The translations under genes and the position numbers were made by a program. DNA of 64,000 nt. Source: Selaginella moellendorffii (taxonomy: Eukaryota > Streptophyta > Lycopodiopsida > Selaginellales > Selaginellaceae). The stretch lies in NCBI RefSeq assembly GCF_000143415.4, contig NW_003314300.1, forward strand, positions 705,669-769,668, written 5' to 3'. A model generated the notes under the pieces. It did not search any database. It saw nothing but the letters and a program-made list of their open reading frames with translations, and was not told the DNA's origin. Below, one piece after another: positions 33,261-42,487 of this stretch; the first letter of the stretch is position 1; every line of letters begins with the position of its first letter.

Positions 33261-34270
33261 CGCTTGTCAAGGTTTCTCTACAAATCCCTTTCGAGTGAGA
33301 AAATCACAAGCTTACTTGGAAATCCTTGGAGATGAGGACGGGCAACGAAAGAAAATTAGAAATCTAGCTTGGAAAAGTTCACAGCTTGGAAAATCTCACC
33401 TGGAGGATTTATCAGCTACGAGACGATGGAAAATCTCACCTGGATGATGAGACGATGTAGCTCCGATCCTTGAGTGCTACATTGTCCCTGGTAGATCTTG
33501 GAGCGTCATCAAGGATTTGCTAACGTGCGTTCCTTTTTCGAGACGAACACCAGCAGCTCCGTAATACCCTCCGAGCCTGCAAGATCTACCGTAGTCTTTG
33601 AAAAACAAACAGGTTACCAAAAATCGATTTTTAAGAAGGTAATGCAATCGTCTCGACCGTCGTTTCTTTTGTCCCTGCTTTCAATTACCTGTTACAAATA
33701 TTACCTGACTGCTCACAATCTCTTCTCTTTTCAGTGAAGTCTAGATCAAACATCACGGAATTTTCATGTATCCGAAGCTTCAGGAGCAAGCAAGTCGTTG
33801 ATTTGTTTCCCATGTATAAATTCGTAAATTCCCATGTATAAAAACTCCCTGTCGAGTATCTGTATAGGTTTTGCCACTGCCATAAGCAAAAAAAAAAATT
33901 GTTCCCCACACAACTTGAAAAACGAAAGAGACCATTGGATCCTTGGAGCCCAGATGAAACGAGATCCTTGGCATGGATCTACCGAACATGTAGGATTGAC
34001 CCAGCACAGGAGCGCCGAGCGCATGCGGTCGTTCTAGCGCCAAGCTTCCATTGGCTGCCTCTCATGCCTGTGCGGCGGCGCTCACCCGGATCGACCGAAA
34101 TCATCTGGCCTTTGCTGTGGATCGATAGAAAACCCGCTCTTCCTCTAGGCGCGCGTTTTATGAATTGCGGAGAACAGAAAAGATTCGCCTGTCGAGTAAA
34201 AGGTGATTTTCTTCATGGTAAAATGTAAGTTCTTCAAAGATAGAAGTTTCGTCAGCTTGTCACGTCAAGA

Positions 34271-34343
34271 GCCGGCCTAGCTCAGCTGGTAGAGCGCAAG
34301 GCTCTTAACCTTGTGGTCGTGGGTTCGAGCCCCACGGCCGGCG
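34271..34343 (+). tRNA. tRNA-Lys (CTT)
   Basis: A 73-base cloverleaf: acceptor stem GCCGGCC pairs with GGCCGGC, discriminator G; D-arm contains TAGCTCAGCTGGTAGAGC (A box); anticodon loop CTCTTAA gives anticodon CTT for lysine; T-arm GGTTCGAGCC is the B box. No intron. A T-rich run (GTTTTGTTTT) about 17 bases downstream can end Pol III transcription. CCA is not encoded, as expected. Confidence 0.95.
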
Positions 34344-34435
34344 AAACAAAGCTATGCGTTGGTTTTGTTTTGCTCGTTTTTTGAAAATCTTTCATGATCG
34401 ACATCTTTCGTTTTTGCTTCGAAAGTTTCTTGAGC
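34344..34435 (+). terminator. Probable Pol III termination region
   Basis: Runs of four or more T (near 34357-34365 and 34377-34382) follow the tRNA-Lys gene. Confidence 0.5.
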
Positions 34436-34436
34436 T

Positions 34437-35065
34437 ATGGGATCTTCCGTAAGAAGATGGGAACCTCATGGAGGAGGGGCAGATATGCAGCACAGCAATT
34501 CGTCTACGCAGGTTGTATGGAAACCCAGAGGCCGAGGTAGAGACACTCGGCTCCTGGAGGCCGAGAAATTGCTTGAGGTGAGGCAGATATGCGTGATCAT
34601 CTGCAAGCAAACCCACACCCCAGACAACTGGGAACTCAAGAACGTGACAGCCCGGGCATTTGGAAAGTTGGGTGGCGTGGAGGAAGCCTGCCGCCAAGTC
34701 TTTGACGGAACGAGGCATTCCGGGCAATCTTGAAGGCCTATATGAACAACGGGCATTTGGAGGAGGCCAGGGGCGTTTATTCTTCTCGCCCTCGAGCAAA
34801 GTCGTCGTGGTGGCAGCCTACACTCGCTACGGCAAGGTGGCGGAAGTGAGCGAGATCTACAAAGAAGGCCCTGGGGTGGAGATTGCTGCTGATTACGTAG
34901 GCGAGAAACGGGCTGGTCGACGAGATGTTCCAGGTCGTGGATTCCACGCTCGCGCGGCAGCAAAGGAGCTGTTCGATTCCATGGGCGCCAGGATTCCGGG
35001 AGCTGGAACTCGCTCGCGCGGGCATATGCGGCGTCGCCCAGCCATTCGTGTAGTAGTGGGCCTCT
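34437..35065 (+). pseudogene. Frameshifted PPR pseudogene
   Basis: Pieces in different frames line up as a PPR protein: AEKLLEVRQICVIICKQ, ARAFGKLGGVEEACRQVF, AYMNNGHLEEARGVYSSRP, VVVAAYTRYGKVAEVSEIY and AAKELFDSMGAR. Stops and frameshifts separate them. The S-type phrasing (NNGHLEEARGV) resembles the intact gene at 29963-31750 but the match is not close enough to call it a direct copy. Confidence 0.6.
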
Positions 35066-35700
35066 ATTTCTCGTGCTGGAGAAGGGGCTCGCTGGTCAAG
35101 AAGTTGCTTATTGTCTTTGACTTATGATTTTATTGGTGATCATAAAGGCCAATGGTCTATGTTCAGCCTTCCCATTCTAAGATGGACAATTTTTTTCTGT
35201 AAGCTTTTCTTTTTATCACTTTTCCTCAACTATGATCTTAAGACTAGAGATGAAACCCCGAGAGAATCAAACGAGAGCTCACAGATAGTCATTGTAGTCT
35301 GTGAGGAAAGCGAAATTTCCATAACTTCAAGAATTTTGGGAAGTTCTTCTCCACGAAGAAAAAGAAGAAGAGGACCGATGTATACAGGATTCACAGATCA
35401 AAACTTTAAGATGGAGTCTTCAGCCTGGGCGAGTTCATAGAGAAAGAAATCTTCTTTCATTTGTGTTTTACTTTTCTAGATGGGAGCTCTACTACGGTCC
35501 AAAGAGCAAGAAATTAAACGTGACCTTCACAATGATACTGTTGCTGCTGGTATAAGCTACAAGCTTTTCCATGAAAGTTTTGCTTTGCTAATTCCTCTGT
35601 CATGGTGTTTGTCTTGCCGCAGGAAGAACAGCAAACTAGTAGGGGGGAATCCAAGGATGTGAAGGTTCCACTACATCTGGAACTTTAACCTTCAATTAAC
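35066..35700. other. Unassigned sequence
   Basis: Contains two short plus-strand ORFs (35111-35440, 35480-35662). A basic patch SPRRKRRRGPMYTGFTDQ and likely splice sites hint at old exons. No family was recognised. It may belong with the SPRY-like remnant downstream. Confidence 0.3.
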
Positions 35701-36000
35701 TTTTCTGAGATGTATTTGCAGGTCTGTGTAAACTTTGGCCAAAATCAATTTGTTTTCGATGTGGAGGTAAGTTGAGGCTTGTATCGTCTACATCTAAATC
35801 TTCTTAAGGGTCTGCCAGGATTTGATTTTTAAAGGAACACGAGAAGCATCAAGCAGAAGTGGAAAACATCCCAGCATTGTGCCTGGATACTTTCTACATT
35901 CAAAAAACTTGGCAAGCTCGTCACTAGCTTCTTGCGAAAGTTTGCCGAAGAGAAAGGTCTCAAGCTTCTCGTGGTGTGCATTTCTTGCATCAAACCCTCA
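35701..36000 (+). pseudogene. Remnant of a SPRY/RanBPM-like gene
   Basis: After a TTTGCAG acceptor near 35722 the exon reads VCVNFGQNQFVFDVE and meets a GTAAGT donor at about 35767. The next segment gives KEHEKHQAEVENIPALCLD before a stop. In SPRY-LisH (RanBPM-type) proteins the same two phrases, NFGQxPFVFDIE and a Glu/Lys/Gln helix, stand next to each other. The second exon is out of frame with its acceptor (TTTTTAAAGG), so the gene is broken. Confidence 0.45.
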
Positions 36001-36260
36001 ACACTAGTAGCGAATATCTGAAGGAATTTGTAGAGGTTTCTTTGGTTTCCTCATGCAAACAAAATGTCTTGTTTGTGATGATCGGAATCCTGTGCTAAGT
36101 TCTTACATTCTTCTAGTGGACGTGTGAGATGGTGCAAAAGCTCACATTTTGGAAAAATGAGTGCTTTGGGGTGCTACTTTTGCATTGTACAGAGCCGAGT
36201 GAGTTTTGTATTTTGTTTTTCTTTTCCTTTTTTTTAGGAAAAATAGGTTCACGCATTTTT

Positions 36261-36450
36261 NNNNNNNNNNNNNNNNNNNNNNNNNNNNNNNNNNNNNNNN
36301 NNNNNNNNNNNNNNNNNNNNNNNNNNNNNNNNNNNNNNNNNNNNNNNNNNNNNNNNNNNNNNNNNNNNNNNNNNNNNNNNNNNNNNNNNNNNNNNNNNNN
36401 NNNNNNNNNNNNNNNNNNNNNNNNNNNNNNNNNNNNNNNNNNNNNNNNNN
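36261..36450. other. Assembly gap (190 N)
   Basis: A run of N. Flanking sequence gives no sign of what is missing; ORFs crossing it are artefacts. Confidence 1.
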
Positions 36451-36689
36451 ATTCATGAGTTGTTCTCTAGTTGAGCAGTGTACTCTCTGCTCTTATTGCA
36501 CATCTCTTGGGTCCCATCAATGCTGCTTGAAGTGTAGCAGGTTCGTGAATAGCTTATGCGGTGTGAGCATGATACTGAAGAATTTTCCCTGTTGGTTTTC
36601 ACATCATGGTGGCGAGCTTGGCGTGAGATCGTCCATTGAATGTGTGTTATTATCTTTTGCACAGCTGAAGTGCTGGTTCTTGCCGTGAA

Positions 36690-36830
36690 TAGAGCGTTTT
36701 GGACGACAAGATTCCCATCGCTCAGGCAAAGACTAATTTCATTGCAAGAGTAGAATATTCGTTTGGCTTAGCTAAACTGTATTTCTCTCCAGCATGGAGG
36801 AGAATATTCTCTCGGCCCATCACCTGCCCG
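36690..36830 (-). pseudogene. Decayed partial copy of the S-type PPR gene
   Basis: The plus-strand text matches 30575-30805 in order: GCGTTTTGG then GACGAGATTCCCATCGCTCAGGC-like, GAATATTCGTTTGGCTT and CTCTCCAGCATGGA. The intervening segments of the parent are deleted. The copy keeps the parent's orientation. Too short and gapped to encode protein. Confidence 0.65.
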
Positions 36831-37360
36831 CTAATTCATTCATGTTCGTTTCCATACAGATCTATTTTATTGTAGTCCTTGATTCATTTATCATGGCAGA
36901 ACTGAAGCTAACAATGGTGTCGAAAGAGTCTCAAGAATAGATCCAGGTAATTTTCTTGTTCCCAGAGGGATTCCATCATATCTCCAACGCTCTTGCCAGA
37001 TATTTCCTAAACGCTTTGAACAAAAGTAAAAAAAGCAAAACTCGCTGTGGTCCCAGAGGTTCAAGTAAGGCGAGAAACAAATCTTACCTCACCGAAACAA
37101 ATTCGCTAGGCACTCTCAGAGGATTCGAGATATAGACTAGAGATTCCGTGATCTTTCTCCCGAAGAATAGAAACCATTTCATTCGAGTAAGACTCCTAAA
37201 AATTTATCCAACTTAGAGCTTAGAATTTGGAGATGGCTGCGCGTACGTGAGCCCTCAACTTCCACAAATTACAACGTCCACTCCACTTTGGGAAGATGCT
37301 AGGGAGTGCAATGGGAAGGCCGAACCTAGGCCATTGATGATTACCAATAGACCCGTGCTC
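36831..37360. other. Unassigned sequence
   Basis: About 530 bases with no ORF of note, no repeat recognised and no RNA gene seen. Confidence 0.4.
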
Positions 37361-37570
37361 TCATTCATATCTTTCAGTCAAAAACCTAGTCAAAAGAAAA
37401 GTGGCATAATCGCTCGGATCTAGCTTGGTTAGCTGCCCCACTCGCTTTGCTATCCTGCCCAATCGAGGAGGAGCTTCCAGGCCTGCCGCTAGATCCTCAG
37501 CGTCGCCAGCTCCAATCGGCTCGTCAGCAGGATCGCGCAGTAGTGCTCCACAGACGATCCCCTCGAAGTC
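37361..37570 (-). pseudogene. Degenerate PPR E-domain fragment
   Basis: The minus strand reads GIVCGALLRDPADEP and then RLGRIAKRVGQLTKLDPSD followed by YATFLLTRF. This matches the E-motif region after the last repeat of PLS-type PPR proteins (a W..LL. stretch, then ...LDPSD.ATYVLLSN). Nothing upstream continues it; the tRNA-Lys fragment abuts its 5' side. Confidence 0.45.
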
Positions 37571-37571
37571 G

Positions 37572-37612
37572 TCCCGCGACCACAAGGTTAAGAGCCTTGC
37601 GCTCTATCAATG
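37572..37612 (-). pseudogene. tRNA-Lys fragment
   Basis: The minus strand carries GATAGAGCGCAAGGCTCTTAACC and TTGTGGTCGCGGGA, identical over about 30 bases to the D-stem/anticodon/variable part of the tRNA-Lys(CTT) at 34271. The acceptor stem, D-arm start and T-arm are missing, so it cannot fold as a tRNA. Confidence 0.7.
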
Positions 37613-37699
37613 GTCAGATTATCTTGAAGAAAATAATCATCGACATAGAAGGTTGTCGAGCTTTTCTCTTTTTTACATGTAGAGTATGTATCGGAGGCC

Positions 37700-37960
37700 A
37701 TTTATGATCTCCAGAAGCTTGCGGGACTTGCGATTGACAAAGACAAAAGCTGAACAGAATGTGCTGGGCCGGAAGCGCTGCCCTCTCTCCCGCTTGATGA
37801 GTGAAATCCCCACCTGACCATGAATGTGAAGACCGTGATCAGTGCCTTGGTGGCCAGTATCTCCATTTTGTCATGATCATGGTGTTGCTGCTGCTGCTGA
37901 TCCATTATCATGCGGATGTGACCATCCATAGATATAAGAGGGTCAAAGAACTGTGCCAAG
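37700..37960 (-). other. Possible orphan first exon
   Basis: The ORF MDGHIRMIMDQQQQQHHDH continues KMEILATKALITVFTFMV and meets a GTGGGG donor at about 37815. The hydrophobic end looks like the start of a membrane segment. No second exon was found in the following minus-strand sequence. Could be a truncated transporter gene or chance. Confidence 0.25.
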
Positions 37961-38709
37961 TTAGACTACTTCTTTATTTTATCAAAGTAAAAAATTTTGC
38001 CGGTCAAAGCTTTCTCTTTTGTTCACTTTCAATCCAAAACCGAGAGGAATGTTTTGTAAGGCATTACTACTTATTAGAGGGTATATTTAATATTTTTATA
38101 TGTATACATAAAAGTTATTTTATCCCTATTTATCCCTTAATGTTCTAAGGATTTATGATTATATAAATTTCATTCCATGATCACATAACTTCACAAATTG
38201 ATATTTGCCCATTCATTATTTCTAGTTACACCATGATATAACGGCATTAAAAAATTTAATTATATACATGGTTGTTGACCTATGATCATCAAGATCCCCA
38301 ACTAAATTGGTGAAGATCCGTACATGGTTCCTCTCTATCCAACTTGTGGTAAAATTCTTGATGGAAGAATGAACAGGAAAATTCTATTCCTTGAACACTT
38401 GTTATACATGGACTTATATATGCCTTCCTCTCCTGGATTTTGCTGCTGATTCTAGCTGTGTGCTCTTAGACTTGGAATCTTAGTTGTCTTATCAGCATTG
38501 TTTTGTTTTTGTTGGGACAAAGTTCCTGTGAAGAACAAAGTTAACAGACATTGCTTCTTTGTTTTAAGATTTGTAGAGCAGGTCTCCAAAAATTCTCGCT
38601 AGTTTAGACCAGCAAGGGGTTGGAAGTAGTTTTAAATATGGTGGAATAATGACGTGGCTGCTTATAGTTGACGTGGCCCAACCATGTCAGTAAACGCCTG
38701 ACCTGTCTT
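37961..38709. other. Spacer downstream of large PPR gene
   Basis: About 750 bases, AT-rich from 37970 to 38300. No coding region or repeat identified. Confidence 0.4.
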
Positions 38710-41700
38710 TTAATTTAAACAAGTTGGCGCACGTAAGAGATTCGATAGAACCACATGACCAGCACCGCAGCTCCGCTCTATCTCCATGACACGCTCCGCC
38801 ACCGCCACGCCCCGCCGAGCATCGTTCTGGACCTGGCATCCTCCCAGCACCATCATCCACTGGAAGCCACCACCGCCACCACCGCCACCACCGCCGCTAC
38901 TACTCTCCGAGAGCTCCTCCGCGATGCTCAATCGCCCCGAGCGACTAAAGAGATCAACCAAGCACCCCTGGTGCTCCGGTCCCGCTGGAACTCCATAGTC
39001 GATCGCCATGGACGAGAAGTAAAAGACAGCGCTCGCCGCCTGGCCCGAGTGGCTGCACGCCGAGAGGATGCTCACGAAAGTTATCCCGTCCGGAGCGATC
39101 CCTTGCAGCTGCATCTCGAGGAACAGCTCCAGCGCCTGCCCAGCGGTGGCGTTGCGAGCGTACGCTGCGATGATCGAGTTCCAGGATACCACGTCCCGGC
39201 GTGAGATGTCCTGGAACACTTGGTCGGCCTGGTTGAGGTTGCCGACCTTCGCGTAGAGGTTGATGAAGCCGTGCTTGATAACGTCGTCTCGGAAAACCTG
39301 CGCCTGGACTGCCAGTGCTTGGATCGCCTTGCAGCTCTGAGCACTGGAGATAATCGAGCCGGAGGAGTTCGAAGATGCAGCAGTGAGGAAGCTGACGAAG
39401 CTAATCTTGTTGGGACGAAAGCCTTCCAGCTGCATCCGGTGGAAGATCTCGAGCACCTCGTCACCTTTCTCGGCTGCCACCATGAGAGCGTTCCAGGAGA
39501 TCACGTCCCTCACGGCCATTGAGTTGAAAGCCTGTTGAGCAGCCACGAAGTCTCCACACCTCCCGTGCATTGTGATGACAGCATTTCCGAGAAGAAGATC
39601 TGCTTCTGACTCGTGTGATCCCAGTGACGTTGTCTCCAGGATGCAACTTAGAACAAGGTTTGCATCCCTCGGCGAAGAGCAGGCGTTGAGCACCGAAACG
39701 AACGTGGCCTTGCTCGGCTTCATCCCTTCTAGCTGCATCATCCGGAACAAGTTGAGAGCTTCTCCAAACTCGTTGTGCTGGATACACGCGGTGATAATCG
39801 CGTTCATTGCCACGAGGTCCTTCTCGGCCACCGTGTTGAAAGCCCGAAAAGCGTCTTCTACACTTCCACACCTTCCATACATGCTGATCACTGCAGTACC
39901 CAGCACTGTGCCTGATTCCCAGCCACTTCCAACCACCTGTTTGTGAACCTTCCTCCCGAACTTTAGATCCTGCGGACTCTCGCAGGCGTTAAGGATGCTC
40001 GCAAGTGTTATTTCATCCGCCTGAAACCCCTCCAGCTGCGTCGAGTGAAGAGAACGCAATGACTTCTCAGCCATCCCACTGTCTGCGAACGCTGCAACAA
40101 GTGCGTTCCACGACACGAATGTTTCCTCTCCGGCCCGAAAAACTGCTTGAGCATCTTCGACAGCTCCACATTTCCCGTACATCCGGATGATTGAAGCACG
40201 AACAAGCTCATCCTCCAAGTGTCCACAGCAGTCGCAAATCCAGCAGTGGATAGCGCGTCCAAGCTGTAGCAAGCCACCTTTAGCGCATAGATTCAAAATT
40301 AAAACTAAAGTCATACTGTTTGGTTTGCCACCGTTGAGCTGCATCTCTTGAAATCTCTGGATGGCTACTCCAACTTGTCCGCGCTCTATAAGCGCTCCCA
40401 GCAACGTGTTCCAACTAGAAACATCCCGCTGGGAAATATTCGGACAGCTTTTGGCAGCGTCGTCCAGAAATCCGCAGCTCGCGAACATCCGAAACAAGCA
40501 GCCTTCTACTTCCGGATTCACATGAAGCCCAACGGCTTGCACGAGTTCATGAATGTTGTTGAGATGCGGAAGTCCTTTTCCCTGCTTCGAAAAAGAAAAG
40601 CTGTTTAGGACCGAAATGAACGTAACCCTGTCTGGAGCCATACCCTGGAGTTGCATTTGGTAGAAGAGTAGTATGGCCTCGTTATGCTGTCCGGATTCAG
40701 CACAGGCTGCTATCATTGAGTTCCACGAAACAGCGTCTTCATATGGTACAAGCTGACCAAATATATCACGAGCAGTTTTCAAGTCCCTGCAGCTCCCATA
40801 CATATCAATTAGTGCATTTCGGACTACGAGATCAAGTTCAAAACCAGACGAAGAAATAAAGTTATGAACGAGCTTACCGGCTGGAAGAAAACTCGAGCTC
40901 TTGCATGCACCGAGAATCGTGATCAGCGCTATCTTATCCGCTGTTACGCCTTCCAGCAGCATCCCTTGGAAGACAACGAATGCCACTGAGTAGTAACCAT
41001 GTTCCACCATAGCTGAAATCAGAGCACTCCAAGATGCAACCACCGGGTGAGATATACTGTCGAAGGCATCCCAGGCGGACGACAATTTTCCAGCTCTGGA
41101 AAACATCTCAACCAGAGCTGTCCCTACTGCCACGTCGGTGTCAAAGCAACACTCGCATACCAAGTCGTGAACCAGTTTAGCTCGATCACGCATCAGCGAG
41201 CCCAGAATGGTGATGAAACTGATCTTGTCAGGCCGAATTCCTTCCAGCAGCATCTTCTGGAACAGCCGAAAGGCCGTATCGGAGAATCCACACTGAGCGT
41301 AAGCAGCAACCATTGACGTCCACATGATCACGTCCCGAGTCCCACTTCCCACGGCTTCGAAAACCTTGGCAGCTTCTTCGACACCACCACACCTGCTGTA
41401 CATACTCACGAGAGCATTTGCCAGCACCGAATTGGAATCCAAATCCATACCTCCCTCACTGATCCAACCATGAAGAGTTCTTCCTCGAGCTAGATCGTCA
41501 CCGCAGCCGCAAGACCCGAGAGCATTCACGAACGTAAACTCGTTCGGCGAAATGCCTTCCAGCTGCATTCTCCGAAGGCAACCAAACGCTTCCTTGTGAT
41601 GCCCCGCTTGGACATAAGCCGCCACCATGACTGTCCAAGTCACCACGTTTCTCGCCGCCTCGATCTCGTCGAAAACCGCGATGGCGTTGTCAAGCTCCCG

Positions 41701-42222
41701 GCATTTCCCATAGAAGTTGACGATGGCGGTTGCCACGGCGGTGTCAGCTGAAAGGCCACACTCGTCACTGTAACCACGAACTCTTTTACCTTCTTCCAAA
41801 GCCCCGCCCTTGGTGCAAGCGTTGAAGACCGTGAGAAGCGTGATCTTGTCGATCGAAACCCCCGACTGGAGCATGGATTGGAAAGTCCGGAAGGATTCGT
41901 CAAACTGGCCGTGATGAGAGAATGCCGCCACCATCGCCGTCCATAGAGCAACGTCGTCGCTGGAAGAACAAAGCTCTTGGAAAGCCGACCGTGCTTCGAT
42001 CAAGCTCCCACACTTGAGATACATCTCGACGATGTCACGCCTGAGCCGCCGAGAATCCACACTGCTGTGCGCTATAAGAGCATGGATTTTCCTGCCTTCC
42101 ACCAGAGCCCTGTCGCTGCCGCATCGCCGGAGCAGGCGAGAGTAGTCGAAAGACACCGCCTCTAGAGATTTCCCTCCATCCGGCCAAGGATTGATGTTCT
42201 TGGCATCCGATACCGCCAGCAT
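38710..42222 (-). CDS. Large PLS-type PPR protein without DYW domain
   Basis: A single ORF of 1170 residues without introns, start MLAVSDAKNINPWPDG. It has about thirty PPR motifs in P-L-S order, for example DVALWTAMVAAFSHHGQ, NVVTWTVMVAAYVQAGH, DVVSWNSIIAAYARN. Repeats keep the EMQLQGIAPDGITFVSIL phrasing of lycophyte and moss PLS proteins. After the last motif an E-type stretch (WMMVLGGCQVQNDARRG ... GHVVLSNLL) is cut short by a stop, so E+ and DYW domains are absent. A poly-glycine run near the end comes from a CCACCGCCACC tract. Such proteins bind organelle RNA and can recruit an editing deaminase in trans; target unknown. Upstream sequence carries a telo-box-like AAACCCTAAAC near 42367. 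A decayed copy of its end lies at 32.1 kb. Confidence 0.9.
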   Translation of the reverse strand: MLAVSDAKNINPWPDGGKSLEAVSFDYSRLLRRCGSDRALVEGRKIHALIAHSSVDSRRLRRDIVEMYLKCGSLIEARSAFQELCSSSDDVALWTAMVAAFSHHGQFDESFRTFQSMLQSGVSIDKITLLTVFNACTKGGALEEGKRVRGYSDECGLSADTAVATAIVNFYGKCRELDNAIAVFDEIEAARNVVTWTVMVAAYVQAGHHKEAFGCLRRMQLEGISPNEFTFVNALGSCGCGDDLARGRTLHGWISEGGMDLDSNSVLANALVSMYSRCGGVEEAAKVFEAVGSGTRDVIMWTSMVAAYAQCGFSDTAFRLFQKMLLEGIRPDKISFITILGSLMRDRAKLVHDLVCECCFDTDVAVGTALVEMFSRAGKLSSAWDAFDSISHPVVASWSALISAMVEHGYYSVAFVVFQGMLLEGVTADKIALITILGACKSSSFLPAGKLVHNFISSSGFELDLVVRNALIDMYGSCRDLKTARDIFGQLVPYEDAVSWNSMIAACAESGQHNEAILLFYQMQLQGMAPDRVTFISVLNSFSFSKQGKGLPHLNNIHELVQAVGLHVNPEVEGCLFRMFASCGFLDDAAKSCPNISQRDVSSWNTLLGALIERGQVGVAIQRFQEMQLNGGKPNSMTLVLILNLCAKGGLLQLGRAIHCWICDCCGHLEDELVRASIIRMYGKCGAVEDAQAVFRAGEETFVSWNALVAAFADSGMAEKSLRSLHSTQLEGFQADEITLASILNACESPQDLKFGRKVHKQVVGSGWESGTVLGTAVISMYGRCGSVEDAFRAFNTVAEKDLVAMNAIITACIQHNEFGEALNLFRMMQLEGMKPSKATFVSVLNACSSPRDANLVLSCILETTSLGSHESEADLLLGNAVITMHGRCGDFVAAQQAFNSMAVRDVISWNALMVAAEKGDEVLEIFHRMQLEGFRPNKISFVSFLTAASSNSSGSIISSAQSCKAIQALAVQAQVFRDDVIKHGFINLYAKVGNLNQADQVFQDISRRDVVSWNSIIAAYARNATAGQALELFLEMQLQGIAPDGITFVSILSACSHSGQAASAVFYFSSMAIDYGVPAGPEHQGCLVDLFSRSGRLSIAEELSESSSGGGGGGGGGGFQWMMVLGGCQVQNDARRGVAVAERVMEIERSCGAGHVVLSNLLRAPTCLN

Positions 42223-42364
42223 TTCTCATCGGCGCCTCGATTCCAGCCAGAACGGCACCGGTTTCTAGAAAATCTCTGATTCCATACCTTGCCGGCAGGA
42301 AATCCTTGCGAAATATCGTAGCGCCAAGGCCGCCATGCGCCGCGGAGGCAAGGCGCCAAATCCC

Positions 42365-42380
42365 CAAAACCCTAAACACA
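42365..42380. promoter_or_regulatory. Telo-box upstream of the large PPR gene
   Basis: AAAACCCTAAACAC, about 145 bases before the PPR start codon. Confidence 0.35.
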
Positions 42381-42487
42381 CTGTTCTTGTTCTAGTTCTT
42401 TTCACGGCTCTGCGCAAGATAGATCAAACAAAAACTGGCATTGATCTATCATCTATCTACACAGCTCCACTCCACGATCTCGCGCTC

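Larger units (their letters stand above)
31751..34270. other. Gene-poor region with PPR debris
   Basis: About 2.5 kb with two PPR fragments (32100-32410 and about 33085-33260). The rest (31751-32090, 32480-33080, 33300-34260) shows short ORFs only and no recognised genes. Confidence 0.5.

Noticed and set aside
36129-36688. ORFs spanning the N gap
   Set aside because: Most of their length is unknown sequence.
37572-37612. A second tRNA-Lys gene
   Set aside because: Acceptor and T arms are missing; it cannot fold.
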